Below are positions 44,599 through 52,269 of a stretch of DNA of 64,000 bases, one piece after another. The notes under the pieces are model-generated. The model was not told where the DNA came from, made no database searches, and saw only the letters and a program-made list of their open reading frames with translations. Positions within the stretch are counted from its first letter, which is position 1. Each line of letters begins with the position of its first letter. Location: NCBI GenBank assembly GCA_004331795.1, contig SJSR01000001.1, positions 682,001-746,000 on the forward strand, written 5' to 3'. The position numbers were made by a program, and so were the translations under genes. This DNA is from Erythrobacteraceae bacterium CFH 75059 (GTDB taxonomy: Bacteria > Pseudomonadota > Alphaproteobacteria > Sphingomonadales > Sphingomonadaceae).

Positions 44599-45089
44599 CA
44601 CCCCTGCGGCCGCTCGGCCACGGCTTCGCTGCGTGTGCGGCGCCATTCGACCAAGCGCGCGGCGAGCGGCGCGTCGTTGAGCGCGAGAATGGCGGCGGCG
44701 AGCAAGCCGGCATTGGTCGCGCCCGCCTCGCCGATGGCAAGGGTGCCGACCGGAACGCCGGCGGGCATCTGGACGATCGACAGGAGGCTGTCCTGTCCCG
44801 ACAGCGACTGCGAGCGCACCGGCACGCCCAGCACCGGCAGCGGCGTCAGGGCCGCGAGCATGCCGGGCAGGTGCGCGGCGCCGCCGGCTCCGGCGATGAT
44901 GACCCGGAACCCCGCCTCGGCGGCGCTCCGCCCGAAGGCGAACAGCCGCTCGGGAGTGCGATGGGCCGAGACGATGCGGGCGTCATGGCCGATGCCCAGG
45001 GCTTCCAGCACGTCAGCCGCGCAGCGCATGGTCGACCAGTCCGACTGGCTGCCCATGCAGATCGCGACCGGCGGTGCGGCGGGCGTCAT
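44598..45089 (-). CDS. purE: N5-carboxyaminoimidazole ribonucleotide mutase
   Basis: PurE class I mutase of 163 residues, converts N5-CAIR to CAIR, the step after PurK. Motifs: GSQSDWSTM (about 13-21) with the phosphate-binding serine, [10 protein letters not shown] with the catalytic histidine (about 43), [12 protein letters not shown] and [11 protein letters not shown]. The presence of purK agrees with the class I mutase route. ATG 45089 overlaps the gpmA stop as ATGA. Confidence 0.96.
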   Translation of the reverse strand: MTPAAPPVAICMGSQSDWSTMRCAADVLEALGIGHDARIVSAHRTPERLFAFGRSAAEAGFRVIIAGAGGAAHLPGMLAALTPLPVLGVPVRSQSLSGQDSLLSIVQMPAGVPVGTLAIGEAGATNAGLLAAAILALNDAPLAARLVEWRRTRSEAVAERPQG

Positions 45090-45775
45090 CCGCGGTCCTT
45101 GAGGTAGAAGCGTTCGCCCGGACGCATGTCGGCCCCGAAGGGGTACACGATCGGCTGCCCGGTCGGAATTTCCAGCTGGGTGATCTCCTCGTCCGAGATG
45201 CCCGACAGGTGCTTCACCAGCGCCCGCAGCGAATTGCCGTGCGCCGCGACCAGCACCGTCTGTCCGCCGGCGAGGCAGGGGCGGATCGCCTCGTTCCAGT
45301 AGGGCAGGACGCGCGCGATCGTCAGCGCGAGGCTCTCGGTCGCCGGTATGCTGATGCCGGCGTAACGCGGATCCTTCGCCAGGTCATAGGGCCCGCCGGC
45401 CTGTGCCGGCGGAGGCGGGACGTCGAAGCTGCGGCGCCAGACATGGACCTGCTCCTCGCCATGCCGCTCGCGCGTCTCCTGCTTGTCGAGCCCGGTGAGC
45501 GCGCCGTAGTGCCGCTCGTTGAGACGCCAGTGCTTGTGCTCGGGCACCCACAGCCGGTCACAGGCCTCGAGCGCCAGGTGGAGGGTCTTGATGGCGCGCT
45601 TCTGCAGCGAGGTGAAGGCCACGTCGGGGCGCAGTTCATGCGCGGCGAGCAGGGCGCCGGCAGCCGTGGCTTCCTCGACGCCCCGGGCGGTGAGGTCGAC
45701 GTCCCACCAGCCGGTGAAGCGGTTCTCGAGGTTCCACTGGCTCTGGCCGTGGCGGACAAGGATCAGCGAGGGCAC
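45086..45775 (-). CDS. gpmA: 2,3-bisphosphoglycerate-dependent phosphoglycerate mutase
   Basis: dPGM of 229 residues, interconverts 3- and 2-phosphoglycerate in glycolysis. The phosphohistidine motif is [10 protein letters not shown] (His about 9), followed by [23 protein letters not shown] and [14 protein letters not shown] carry the remaining active-site residues. GTG 45775 is the start, with GGAG about 6 bases upstream, and begins the protein at the first beta strand. It is the first gene of the eight-gene operon. Confidence 0.94.
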   Translation of the reverse strand: MPSLILVRHGQSQWNLENRFTGWWDVDLTARGVEEATAAGALLAAHELRPDVAFTSLQKRAIKTLHLALEACDRLWVPEHKHWRLNERHYGALTGLDKQETRERHGEEQVHVWRRSFDVPPPPAQAGGPYDLAKDPRYAGISIPATESLALTIARVLPYWNEAIRPCLAGGQTVLVAAHGNSLRALVKHLSGISDEEITQLEIPTGQPIVYPFGADMRPGERFYLKDRG

Positions 45776-45839
45776 GCGCGCTCCATCAATGAACGGCAGC
45801 GGGAGCGTGCTGCAACCGGCTGCGCGGGAGGGCTGCGGC

Positions 45840-46013
45840 CTAGCTGCCTTCGCCGTCTTTGGGAAGAGGCTCGCCACCAGGCGCGGGCGTCGGAGCGGCG
45901 TTGAGGGCGCGTGCCTGAGCCTTGCGGCGACGAAGGTTGTCCCGCAGGCGCGCAGCAAGGCGCTCCTCGCGGGTTGACAGGGACGCGCTGCCTTGCGGAG
46001 TGGGTCGGGTCAT
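45840..46013 (-). CDS. Small basic hypothetical protein
   Basis: Protein of 57 residues from ATG 46013. The centre is a strongly basic helix (TREERLAARLRDNLRRRKAQ, about 13-32) followed by a Pro/Ala/Gly-rich tail. I recall short proteins with this LRDNLRRRKAQAR pattern from other sphingomonads, which supports it as a real gene, but could not check. It precedes gpmA by 64 bp on the same strand. Nucleic-acid or ribosome binding is possible from charge only. Confidence 0.55.
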   Translation of the reverse strand: MTRPTPQGSASLSTREERLAARLRDNLRRRKAQARALNAAPTPAPGGEPLPKDGEGS

Positions 46014-46057
46014 GCTTCGACAACCTAGCGTCACGGCGCCTGCCGGCCAAGCGGTGC

Positions 46058-46086
46058 TTGACAAGCTGCGATGCCGGCTCAATAGG
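46058..46086 (+). promoter_or_regulatory. Promoter of tRNA-Thr
   Basis: A perfect TTGACA (46058-46063) is followed after 17 bases by AATAGG (46081-46086). Transcription would start near 46093, 33 bases before the mature tRNA. A perfect -35 is uncommon in DNA this rich in G+C. Confidence 0.5.
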
Positions 46087-46125
46087 CCGCGCCTTGCGGC
46101 GCCCCAAGCGAGAATCGGCGTCCGG

Positions 46126-46200
46126 GCTGCTGTAGCTCAGTGGTAGAGCGCACCCTTGGTAAGGGTGAGGTCGGGAGTTCAATCCTCCCCAGCAGCACCA
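46126..46200 (+). tRNA. tRNA-Thr (anticodon GGT)
   Basis: 75 bases. The acceptor stem pairs GCTGCTG (46126-46132) with CAGCAGC, followed by discriminator A and an encoded CCA. The D arm is GCTC...GAGC, the anticodon arm CACCC-TTGGTAA-GGGTG gives anticodon GGT, and the T arm contains GTTCAATC. It reads ACC and ACU codons. Confidence 0.95.
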
Positions 46201-46246
46201 TTCAGATCAGCCATGCGCCTCCGGGCAGGAGCCGGGCCGCGTCTCG

Positions 46247-46573
46247 TTACGCGGCGCGCGAACGGCGCGCGCCAGGCCGGTCCGCCTTGAGCCAGCGAAC
46301 GAGGCGCCGGGCGTCCGCGACCGGAAGCAGCCACTGCGCATGGAGGAAGGCGCGCGCCTCGTCCTGATCGGCAAGGGCGTCGATCACGGCACGAAGGGTT
46401 CCTTCCTGCGGCGTGAGATCTTCGCTTCCCGGACGGGCGAGACGGAAACTGCGCCGCCCGCGCGAGTCGAGCAGGTCGAGCACCCGCCTCGCTCTCCAGA
46501 TGTCGACCTGGTCGCGGGGGCAGGAGCGGCATTCGGAAGTGCCGGCCCGGAGCCGGCGCATCACTTCGATCAT
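46247..46573 (-). CDS. Hypothetical protein with N-terminal cysteine pair
   Basis: Protein of 108 residues. After MIEVMRRLRAG comes a Cys-x-x-Cys (ECRSCPRD, about 15-18), then a helical Arg/Leu/Asp-rich body (WRARRVLDLLDSRG, about 25-38; RAFLHAQWLLPVADARRLV near the end) and a basic tail. No known domain is recognised. GAGGTGA lies just before ATG 46573. An AATGAG direct repeat resembling part of a Fur box lies 20 bases upstream, hinting at metal control. It converges with tRNA-Thr. Confidence 0.65.
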   Translation of the reverse strand: MIEVMRRLRAGTSECRSCPRDQVDIWRARRVLDLLDSRGRRSFRLARPGSEDLTPQEGTLRAVIDALADQDEARAFLHAQWLLPVADARRLVRWLKADRPGARRSRAA

Positions 46574-46591
46574 TGTCACCTCATTCGCCGC

Positions 46592-46605
46592 TAATGAGAA
46601 TGAGA
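46592..46605. promoter_or_regulatory. Possible Fur-like box
   Basis: TAATGAGAATGAGA contains two direct AATGAG hexamers, resembling the repeated NAT(A/T)AT units of Fur sites. It lies in an AT-rich segment 19 bases upstream of the cysteine-pair protein. Only two of three hexamers fit, so this is weak. Confidence 0.25.
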
Positions 46606-46683
46606 CGCAACAGATCAAAATGCAAGTGCGAAGCGGCAGAGCCGGCTTGCACCGGCTGCGCCGCTCGTCATCGCGACGGGGAC

Positions 46684-46848
46684 TCAGGCGACCTGGCGCT
46701 GTTCCTCGCGTGGCACGAATTCCCCGCACCAGTCGTCATGGGCGACAGTCGGCCAGTGTGCCTTCTTGTCTCCTTCCGCCGGCGACGGTGCGTACCGGCG
46801 GCATTCGCTTTCCCGCGTCTGGTAGAAGCGACAGTGTCCACACTCCAT
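46684..46848 (-). CDS. Small four-cysteine protein
   Basis: Protein of 54 residues with Cys-x-x-Cys at the start (MECGHCRFYQ), Cys 17 in SECRRYAP and Cys about 41 in DDWCGEF, a metal-ligand-like spacing. Similar short CGxCxF...CRRYPP...WCGE proteins occur widely, and zinc or iron-sulfur binding is plausible, but function is unknown. AGGAGG lies 5 bases before ATG 46848, an unusually good ribosome binding site for this window. Upstream is the AT-rich intergenic region with an inverted repeat. Confidence 0.75.
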   Translation of the reverse strand: MECGHCRFYQTRESECRRYAPSPAEGDKKAHWPTVAHDDWCGEFVPREEQRQVA

Positions 46849-46933
46849 GACAACCTCCTGCTGATCTCGTCTGTCCGTTACCTCCTGAATGATCGAGTTG
46901 CAAGAAAAGTTCCTTGACGACATCGGATTCTAC

Positions 46934-46995
46934 TTTGCGAGTAGTTATCAGTGACAAGAAAAGAAACGCTACTGACTTTGATACTCGTTCGCAAA
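46934..46995. repeat. Imperfect inverted repeat in AT-rich divergent intergenic region
   Basis: Arms TTTGCGAGTAGTTATC (46934-46949) and GATACTCGTTCGCAAA (46980-46995) match at 11 of 16 positions, the first seven and last four being identical. The 30-base spacer is A/G-rich. It sits in the 212-bp divergent gap between the four-cysteine protein and the PH-domain pair, the most AT-rich non-coding DNA of the window, so it may be an operator for either side. Confidence 0.4.
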
Positions 46996-47060
46996 ACTGA
47001 CGGTCCGGGCTTGCTGCGGAGGACCCTTGCGCCTGTTCGGCGATTGCCGGACAAGGCCGC

Positions 47061-47549
47061 ATGCACTCCGACGCGCCCGCGCATCCTGCGGACACACCTC
47101 TGTCGCCCCTCGATCCCCGATTCGTGTCGCTGCTGCGCGTCGCCATGGGACGGTGGGCGCTGCTCCTCCTTGCGGCGGCGTTTGCTGGGGAAGCGGCCGC
47201 GGGCCTGCCGGCCGGCCTGCTGACGCTGCCGGCGCTTCTGATCAGTGCGGTGCTGGTGGCCGTGGTGCCGGGGCGGCAATACCGGCGCTGGGGCTACGCG
47301 CAGGAGGGTGACCATCTGCGCGTCGCCCGCGGCTTCGTCTTCCACAGCGATCATGTCGTGCCGTTCACGCGTGTCCAGCACATCGACGTCACCCGCGGCC
47401 CGCTGGAGCGGGCGCGCGGGCTGGGAACGCTGACGCTGTACACGGCAGGCACGCACAACACCTCTGTCGTGCTTCCCGGCCTCGCCCACGAGCAGGCCCT
47501 TGCGATGCGGGAGTCGATCCGCGCCCGCATTCCGCGCCGCAGCGCATGA
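47061..47549 (+). CDS. bPH2-domain membrane protein (YdbS-like)
   Basis: Protein of 162 residues. Two membrane segments (about 30-50 and 55-72) precede a bacterial pleckstrin-homology-like bPH2 domain (about 75-155), with the family pattern LRVARGFVFHSDHVVPFTRVQHIDV split over two strands and ERARGLGTLTLYTAG. The YdbS/YdbT class has been linked to lipid or antibiotic-stress phenotypes in Bacillus; the molecular role is unsettled. Its stop overlaps the larger partner start as ATGA. Confidence 0.88.
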   Translation: MHSDAPAHPADTPLSPLDPRFVSLLRVAMGRWALLLLAAAFAGEAAAGLPAGLLTLPALLISAVLVAVVPGRQYRRWGYAQEGDHLRVARGFVFHSDHVVPFTRVQHIDVTRGPLERARGLGTLTLYTAGTHNTSVVLPGLAHEQALAMRESIRARIPRRSA

Positions 47550-49114
47550 CATCCGTCACCGTTCCACCGGCGGGATCGCGTCACCGGGCGCCGCCCCTGC
47601 GCAGGACCGATCCGCGCTCCCTGCTGGTGACGATGGTGTCGGCGCTGCCGAACATGGCGGTGCCGATTCTCGCGCTGCTCTTCTCGACCCGGGGCGATCG
47701 TCTTCCGCCGAGTGTCGTGGGCAGCGGGATCGTGCTGCTGGCGCTGCTGCTGGCGCTGGCCGCATGGCTGCGCTGGCATCGCACGCAGTTCGCCATCGGC
47801 ACCGACTACATTCGGCTGGAAACCGGGCTTCTGGCGCGGTCCGCGCGGTCGCTGCCTTTCGACCGGGTGCAGGATGTTAGCCTTGAGCAGCCTCTCCTTG
47901 CCCGCATGTTCGGCCTCGCGGCGGTGAAGTTCGAAACAGGCGCGGGAAAGGGGGAGGACCTGTCGCTCACCTACCTTCCGCTTGCGGAGGGAGAAGCGCT
48001 GCGCGATGCGGTGCGCCGTCGCCGCGATGATCACCGGATCGCCGGCTCGCCGTCCGGGGCCAAGGGCGGCGACGCGTGCCCGGATGACGAGGAAAGCGTG
48101 CTCTTCGCCCTGTCCACCCGCCGCCTCTTCGCGCTGGGGCTGTTCCGGTTCTCGCTCGTCGTGGTCGCTCTGCTGGCCGGTGCGGTTCAGCAATTCGACT
48201 TCCTGCTGCCCTTTGACCCGTATGCGCCGGACACATGGGAGGCCTTCCTGGCCGGACCCGGATCCCGGCTCGCGGCAGCCGGAGCGGGTGCACAGACGCT
48301 GGGCGCCCTGCTCGGCGCGGGCGTTCTGCTGCTGATCGGGATTGCGACCGGCATGGTGCGCACGGTGCTGACGGAGTGGGGATTTACCCTGACGCGCAGC
48401 CGCCAGGGCTTCCGCCGCCGGCGCGGGCTCCTGCACGTCACCGACGTGGTGATGCCTGTGCACCGGGTGCAGGCGGTGCTCGTCACCACCGGGATCGTCC
48501 GCGCGCGGCTGGGCTGGTACGGAGCCAAGTTCGTCAGCCTTGCCGGCGACGCGGGCGCGGGCGATCATGTCGTCGTGCCGCTCGGCCGCTGGGCCGAGGT
48601 CGGCCTCGTGGCCGCGGCGGCCGGTTTTCCGCTCCCGGATGCCGGCACCATGTGGACCAGGGTGTCGCCTCTTCATCCGCCGCTTCAGGCGCTGGCCACG
48701 GCCGGACGGTGGGCCGTGCTGGTGCTGGGCGCTTCGGCAGTGCTGTCGATTGCGCCCGTGGCGGCGACCGTCCCTGCGGGTCCGTGGATCCCTGCCCTGA
48801 TCGCGCTGGCGGTGCTGCGGACCGCCTGGGTCTGGCTCGAGGCGCGCCGGCAGGAGTGGTCCCTTGACGCAACCCATCTTCGAAAGCGGGGCGGCTGGCT
48901 GTCCCCCCGGCTGCAGGTGGCAGACCGTGAAAGGATCCAATCGGTGACACTGCGCCGCGGCCCGCTGCTGGGGGCGCTGGGCCTCGTCGATGTGCATCTG
49001 GGCATTGCCGGCGGCCGGCTGATGATTCCCGCTCTGCCTCTGCCGCAGGCGCGCCGGCTGCGCCACGCGCTGCTGGACAGCATGCGCAAGCGGGATTTCA
49101 GCGCGCTCGTGTGA
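47546..49114 (+). CDS. Multi-bPH2-domain membrane protein (YdbT-like)
   Basis: Protein of 522 residues with three bPH2 units. The first pair of membrane segments is at about 28-75, the first PH unit about 78-160 (ETGLLARSARSLPFDRVQD), a second pair about 192-275, second unit about 285-375 (RGLLHVTDVVMPVHRVQ), a third pair about 390-435 and third unit about 440-515 (RGGWLSPRLQVADRERIQ). This is the usual partner of a YdbS-type protein, and the two probably form a membrane complex. ATG 47546 is coupled to the upstream stop. Confidence 0.88.
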   Translation: MTSVTVPPAGSRHRAPPLRRTDPRSLLVTMVSALPNMAVPILALLFSTRGDRLPPSVVGSGIVLLALLLALAAWLRWHRTQFAIGTDYIRLETGLLARSARSLPFDRVQDVSLEQPLLARMFGLAAVKFETGAGKGEDLSLTYLPLAEGEALRDAVRRRRDDHRIAGSPSGAKGGDACPDDEESVLFALSTRRLFALGLFRFSLVVVALLAGAVQQFDFLLPFDPYAPDTWEAFLAGPGSRLAAAGAGAQTLGALLGAGVLLLIGIATGMVRTVLTEWGFTLTRSRQGFRRRRGLLHVTDVVMPVHRVQAVLVTTGIVRARLGWYGAKFVSLAGDAGAGDHVVVPLGRWAEVGLVAAAAGFPLPDAGTMWTRVSPLHPPLQALATAGRWAVLVLGASAVLSIAPVAATVPAGPWIPALIALAVLRTAWVWLEARRQEWSLDATHLRKRGGWLSPRLQVADRERIQSVTLRRGPLLGALGLVDVHLGIAGGRLMIPALPLPQARRLRHALLDSMRKRDFSALV

Positions 49115-49115
49115 G

Positions 49116-49418
49116 TCAGGCCGAGGCGCGCAGATGGCTCCATTCCGGATGACGCCGGAATTGTGCCTCCACATAGGAGCACGCCGGCACGATGGTGAAG
49201 CCCTGCGCCTCGGCGTCCGCGACCAGCGCCTCGACCAGCCGCGCCGCAATGCCCTGGCCGCGCAGGGCCGGCGGGACGCCGGTGTGGGTGGCGATCCGCA
49301 CCGCCGGTCCGCGCGGCCGCCAGGTCAACTCGCCCGTCTCCGTGCTGCCGCCGGCATGGGCGATGTAGGCGCCGCCGTCGGCATTTTCGCGGCAGGTGAT
49401 GGTGATGTCGTGGGCCAT
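49116..49418 (-). CDS. GNAT-fold N-acetyltransferase-like protein (YjdJ type)
   Basis: Short GNAT domain of 100 residues. Acetyl-CoA-loop residues appear in GVPPALRGQGIAARLVEALV (about 44-63), and the C terminus has VPACSYVEAQFRRHPEW, the signature of the small YjdJ/Gtt-type family. Such proteins lack the long N-terminal half of classical acetyltransferases, and substrates are unknown. AAGGAG lies 10 bases before ATG 49418. It converges directly on the PH-domain gene. Confidence 0.88.
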   Translation of the reverse strand: MAHDITITCRENADGGAYIAHAGGSTETGELTWRPRGPAVRIATHTGVPPALRGQGIAARLVEALVADAEAQGFTIVPACSYVEAQFRRHPEWSHLRASA

Positions 49419-49471
49419 GGCGGGCGAACTCCTTCTTGCACCCAAGCGCCCGGCGGCTAGGGGCGTTCCCC

Positions 49472-50479
49472 ATGACTGCCAGCCGCTCCTTCCTGTCCGA
49501 CAACGCGGCCCGGGTCCATCCGGCCGTCTGGTCCGCGCTGCGCGAGGCCGACGCGCCGGATGCGCCCTATGATGGCGACGCGCTCAGCCGGCAGCTGGAC
49601 GAAAGCATGAGCGCCGTCTTCGGCCGGCCCTGCGCGGTGCTGTGGGCGGCCACGGGCACTGCGGCCAACTGCCTGGCGCTTGCGACGCTCGTGCAGCCTC
49701 ACGGCGCGGTCGTGTGCCACCGGGACGCGCATGTGGAGGTGGACGAGGGCGGCGCGCCCGGATTTTTCCTTCACGGCGCCAAGCTGCTGCTGGCGGAGGG
49801 TGAGGGGGCGCTCCTCACCCCCGCGGCGATCGACGCCGTCATCGATCCCGTCCGTCCGGACGTCCATCAGGTCCAGCCGCACGCGATCAGCGTCACCCAG
49901 GCGAGCGAGTACGGCCGGGTCTATCGGCCGGCCGACATCGCCGCGCTGGCGCAATGCGCGCGGCGGCGCGGGCTTGGTCTTCACGTGGACGGAGCGCGGT
50001 TCGCCAACGCGGTCGCGTTTCTCGGCTGCACTCCGGCCGAGGCGGTGGGCGGCGCCGACACGCTCGCCTTCGGGTTCATCAAGAACGGTGCCATGAGCGC
50101 CGAGGCCGTGGTGCTGTTCGCCCCCGAGGCGGCCGACCTCGTCCGCTACCGCCGCAAGCGGTCGGGGCATCTCCAGTCCAAGGGGCGGTTCCTCGCCGCG
50201 CAGATCCTTGCCATGCTGGAGGAGGATCTGTGGCTCGCCAACGCCAGGGCCGCCAATGCGGCCGCGGCCGAGATTGCCCGCGCCTGCGGCGGGCGTCTGC
50301 TCCATCCGGTCGAAGCCAACGAAGTGTTCGTGCACGTGACCGAAGCCGAGCGCGCGGCCCTCAGGCGGCAGGGTTTCGGCTTCTATGACTGGGGCGCGGA
50401 CGCGGCCCGGTTCGTCACCGCCTGGGACACGCCGATGGACGCGGCACAAGCGCTGGCGCGCGCGATCGCCGCGCTGTGA
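49472..50479 (+). CDS. Low-specificity L-threonine aldolase
   Basis: PLP-dependent fold-type I lyase of 335 residues, cleaves L-threonine or L-allo-threonine to glycine and acetaldehyde. Landmarks: FLSDNAARVHPAVW at the N terminus, YDGDALSRQLDESM, LWAATGTAANCLAL, the LHVDGARFANAVAFLG cofactor region with conserved Asp and Arg (about 172-178), and the PLP lysine in FGFIKNGAMSAEA (about 203). ATG 49472 starts the conserved domain. The stop overlaps the DMT transporter start as GTGA. Confidence 0.9.
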   Translation: MTASRSFLSDNAARVHPAVWSALREADAPDAPYDGDALSRQLDESMSAVFGRPCAVLWAATGTAANCLALATLVQPHGAVVCHRDAHVEVDEGGAPGFFLHGAKLLLAEGEGALLTPAAIDAVIDPVRPDVHQVQPHAISVTQASEYGRVYRPADIAALAQCARRRGLGLHVDGARFANAVAFLGCTPAEAVGGADTLAFGFIKNGAMSAEAVVLFAPEAADLVRYRRKRSGHLQSKGRFLAAQILAMLEEDLWLANARAANAAAAEIARACGGRLLHPVEANEVFVHVTEAERAALRRQGFGFYDWGADAARFVTAWDTPMDAAQALARAIAAL

Positions 50480-51480
50480 GAGCGCCGTCGGCCACCGAGG
50501 CTGCTGCCCCGCCCGGACGCGTGCCGGCCGCGCCGCCTCACGCGCTGCTCCGGCCGGCCGTGGCGCTGCCGCTGTTGCTGGTGGCGCTGATCTGGGGGAG
50601 CACGTGGATCGTCATCACCGGGCAGATCGGCAGCTATCCGGCCAGCTGGTCGGTGGCCTACCGCTTCGCCATCGCCGCTCCCGCGATGTTCGCGCTTGCT
50701 CTCCTCACGCGCCGCTCGTTGCAGATCGGGCGGGGCGGGCATGGTCTGGCGCTGCTGCTCGGCCTGTTCCAGTTCTGCGGCAATTTCCAGTTCGTCTACC
50801 GGGCGGAGCTGCACATCACGTCGGGCATCGTGGCGGTGCTGTTCTCGCTGATGATCGTGAGCAACACGGTGCTGGGGCAGCTGCTGCTCAAGGAACGGGT
50901 GACGCCGCGGTTCTACGCCGGGAGCGCGGTCGCGCTCGTCGGGGTCGCCCTGCTCCTGCTGCACGAGGCTCGTGCCGCGCCGGCCGGCGGCAATGTCCTC
51001 CTCGGCATCGGCCTGGCGCTCGGCGGGATCCTGTCCGCCAGCGTTGCCAACATCCTGCAGGCGCGTCCGGCGGGGCGGAACGTCGCCATGGCGAGCCTGC
51101 TGGCCTGGGCGATGCTCTACGGCGCTGCCTTCAACGCGCTTGCCGGGATGTGGGAAGCCGGCTGGCCGGACCTGCCGCGCGAGGCGGCGTTCTGGCTCGG
51201 CACGGCGTGGCTGGCGCTGGCGGGGTCGGTGGTCACCTTTCCCCTGTATTACGGCCTCATCCGCCGGATCGGTGCGGGCCGTGCGGCCTATCAGAACATC
51301 CTGGTGATCATCATCGCCATGCTGATCTCGACCGCGCTTGAGGGTTACCGCTGGTCGGCGCTGTCCGTTGCCGGCGGGCTGCTCGCGCTGCTCGGGATGG
51401 GCATCGCTCTGCGGGCGAAGTCGGTTCCGGTTTCCGTTTCGGACAGCAGGGCGGCCAATCCTTCGCGGAACGTCGGATAG
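50476..51480 (+). CDS. DMT-superfamily (EamA) transporter
   Basis: Ten-helix drug/metabolite transporter of 334 residues with two EamA repeats. Each repeat carries family marks: LLLVALIWGSTWIVI, SGIVAVLFSLMIVSN and LLLKERVTPRFYAGS in the first, SVVTFPLYYGLIRRIG and the final Leu-rich helix in the second. Substrates cannot be predicted; coupling to threonine aldolase suggests an amino acid or related metabolite, by context only. The last 45 codons overlap the 3' end of the convergent SDR gene for 136 bp, an unusual arrangement. Confidence 0.9.
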   Translation: MRAPSATEAAAPPGRVPAAPPHALLRPAVALPLLLVALIWGSTWIVITGQIGSYPASWSVAYRFAIAAPAMFALALLTRRSLQIGRGGHGLALLLGLFQFCGNFQFVYRAELHITSGIVAVLFSLMIVSNTVLGQLLLKERVTPRFYAGSAVALVGVALLLLHEARAAPAGGNVLLGIGLALGGILSASVANILQARPAGRNVAMASLLAWAMLYGAAFNALAGMWEAGWPDLPREAAFWLGTAWLALAGSVVTFPLYYGLIRRIGAGRAAYQNILVIIIAMLISTALEGYRWSALSVAGGLLALLGMGIALRAKSVPVSVSDSRAANPSRNVG

Positions 51481-52214
51481 CGTGGTGTCCAGCCGAGCAG
51501 CCGGCGCGCCTTGCCGCTGGCGACCCGGCGACTGGCCGCGTAGAACGCGCGCGCGGCCTCGCCGAGCCTCGCCTCGTCGGGAGTCAGCAGGGGCGGCAGC
51601 GGGGCGCCGAGCAGTCGGCAGGCGTGCTCGACCACACGGGCGGCACTCGCCGGCTCGTCATCCGCGATGTTGAAGACTCCTGCCGGCGCGTCGCGCGTCA
51701 CGGCCGCCAGCAGCGCCGCCACGATGTCGTCGACATGAACGCGGCTGAACACCTGTCCGGGCAGGGCGATGCGCTGTGCCCGCCCCTCCCGCACCCGGTC
51801 GAGCGCGCTCCGGCCCGGTCCATAGATCGCCGCCAGCCGGAACACCCGCGCGCCGCGCCGCCGCCAGCCCGCCTCGCAGCGCAGGCGCGTCGCGTTCCCC
51901 GCGCCGGCCGGCGGCGTGTGCTCATCGACCCAGGCGCCCTGGTGATCTCCGTACACGCCGGTGGACGACAGATAGCCAAGCCACGCGTGCGCCAGATGGG
52001 GCCCGAATCGGCGCAGCACCGGATCGTCTCCCCCATCAGGCGGGACGGTGGACAGGACGTGGCTTGCCCGGGCAAGAGCGGCTTCCACCCCGCGCCGGTC
52101 GTCGAAGGCAAGCGTTCCGTTGCCGCCGCTCGCCTCCACGACCCAGCCGCGACTGCGCAGCGTGTCCGCCAGCCGCCTGCCGGTGTAGCCGGCGCCGAAA
52201 ATGAACATTCTCAT
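51345..52214 (-). CDS. NAD(P)-dependent SDR / epimerase-like protein
   Basis: Extended or atypical SDR of 289 residues. The cofactor site is MFIFGAGYTGRRLADTL (GxGxxG, about 7-12). YLSSTGVYGD carries the Ser and Tyr of the active site region (about 93-102), though Tyr-x-x-x-Lys is not evident, and FNIADDEPAS follows. Similar proteins are described as YeeZ-like with unknown substrate. The C-terminal 45 residues are a low-complexity extension translated opposite the DMT gene. ATG 52214 is used, ATG 52208 being close. It is divergent from pepN. Confidence 0.85.
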   Translation of the reverse strand: MRMFIFGAGYTGRRLADTLRSRGWVVEASGGNGTLAFDDRRGVEAALARASHVLSTVPPDGGDDPVLRRFGPHLAHAWLGYLSSTGVYGDHQGAWVDEHTPPAGAGNATRLRCEAGWRRRGARVFRLAAIYGPGRSALDRVREGRAQRIALPGQVFSRVHVDDIVAALLAAVTRDAPAGVFNIADDEPASAARVVEHACRLLGAPLPPLLTPDEARLGEAARAFYAASRRVASGKARRLLGWTPRYPTFREGLAALLSETETGTDFARRAMPIPSSASSPPATDSADQR

Positions 52215-52269
52215 GGCAGCGCCGTTGTAGCGCGTGTCCTGCCCAGCACCACGTCGGAGAGCCACGTCC

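Noticed and set aside
45911-46146. Two short plus-strand open frames just before tRNA-Thr
   Set aside because: They overlap the tRNA promoter and the minus-strand small basic protein, and show no protein-like pattern.
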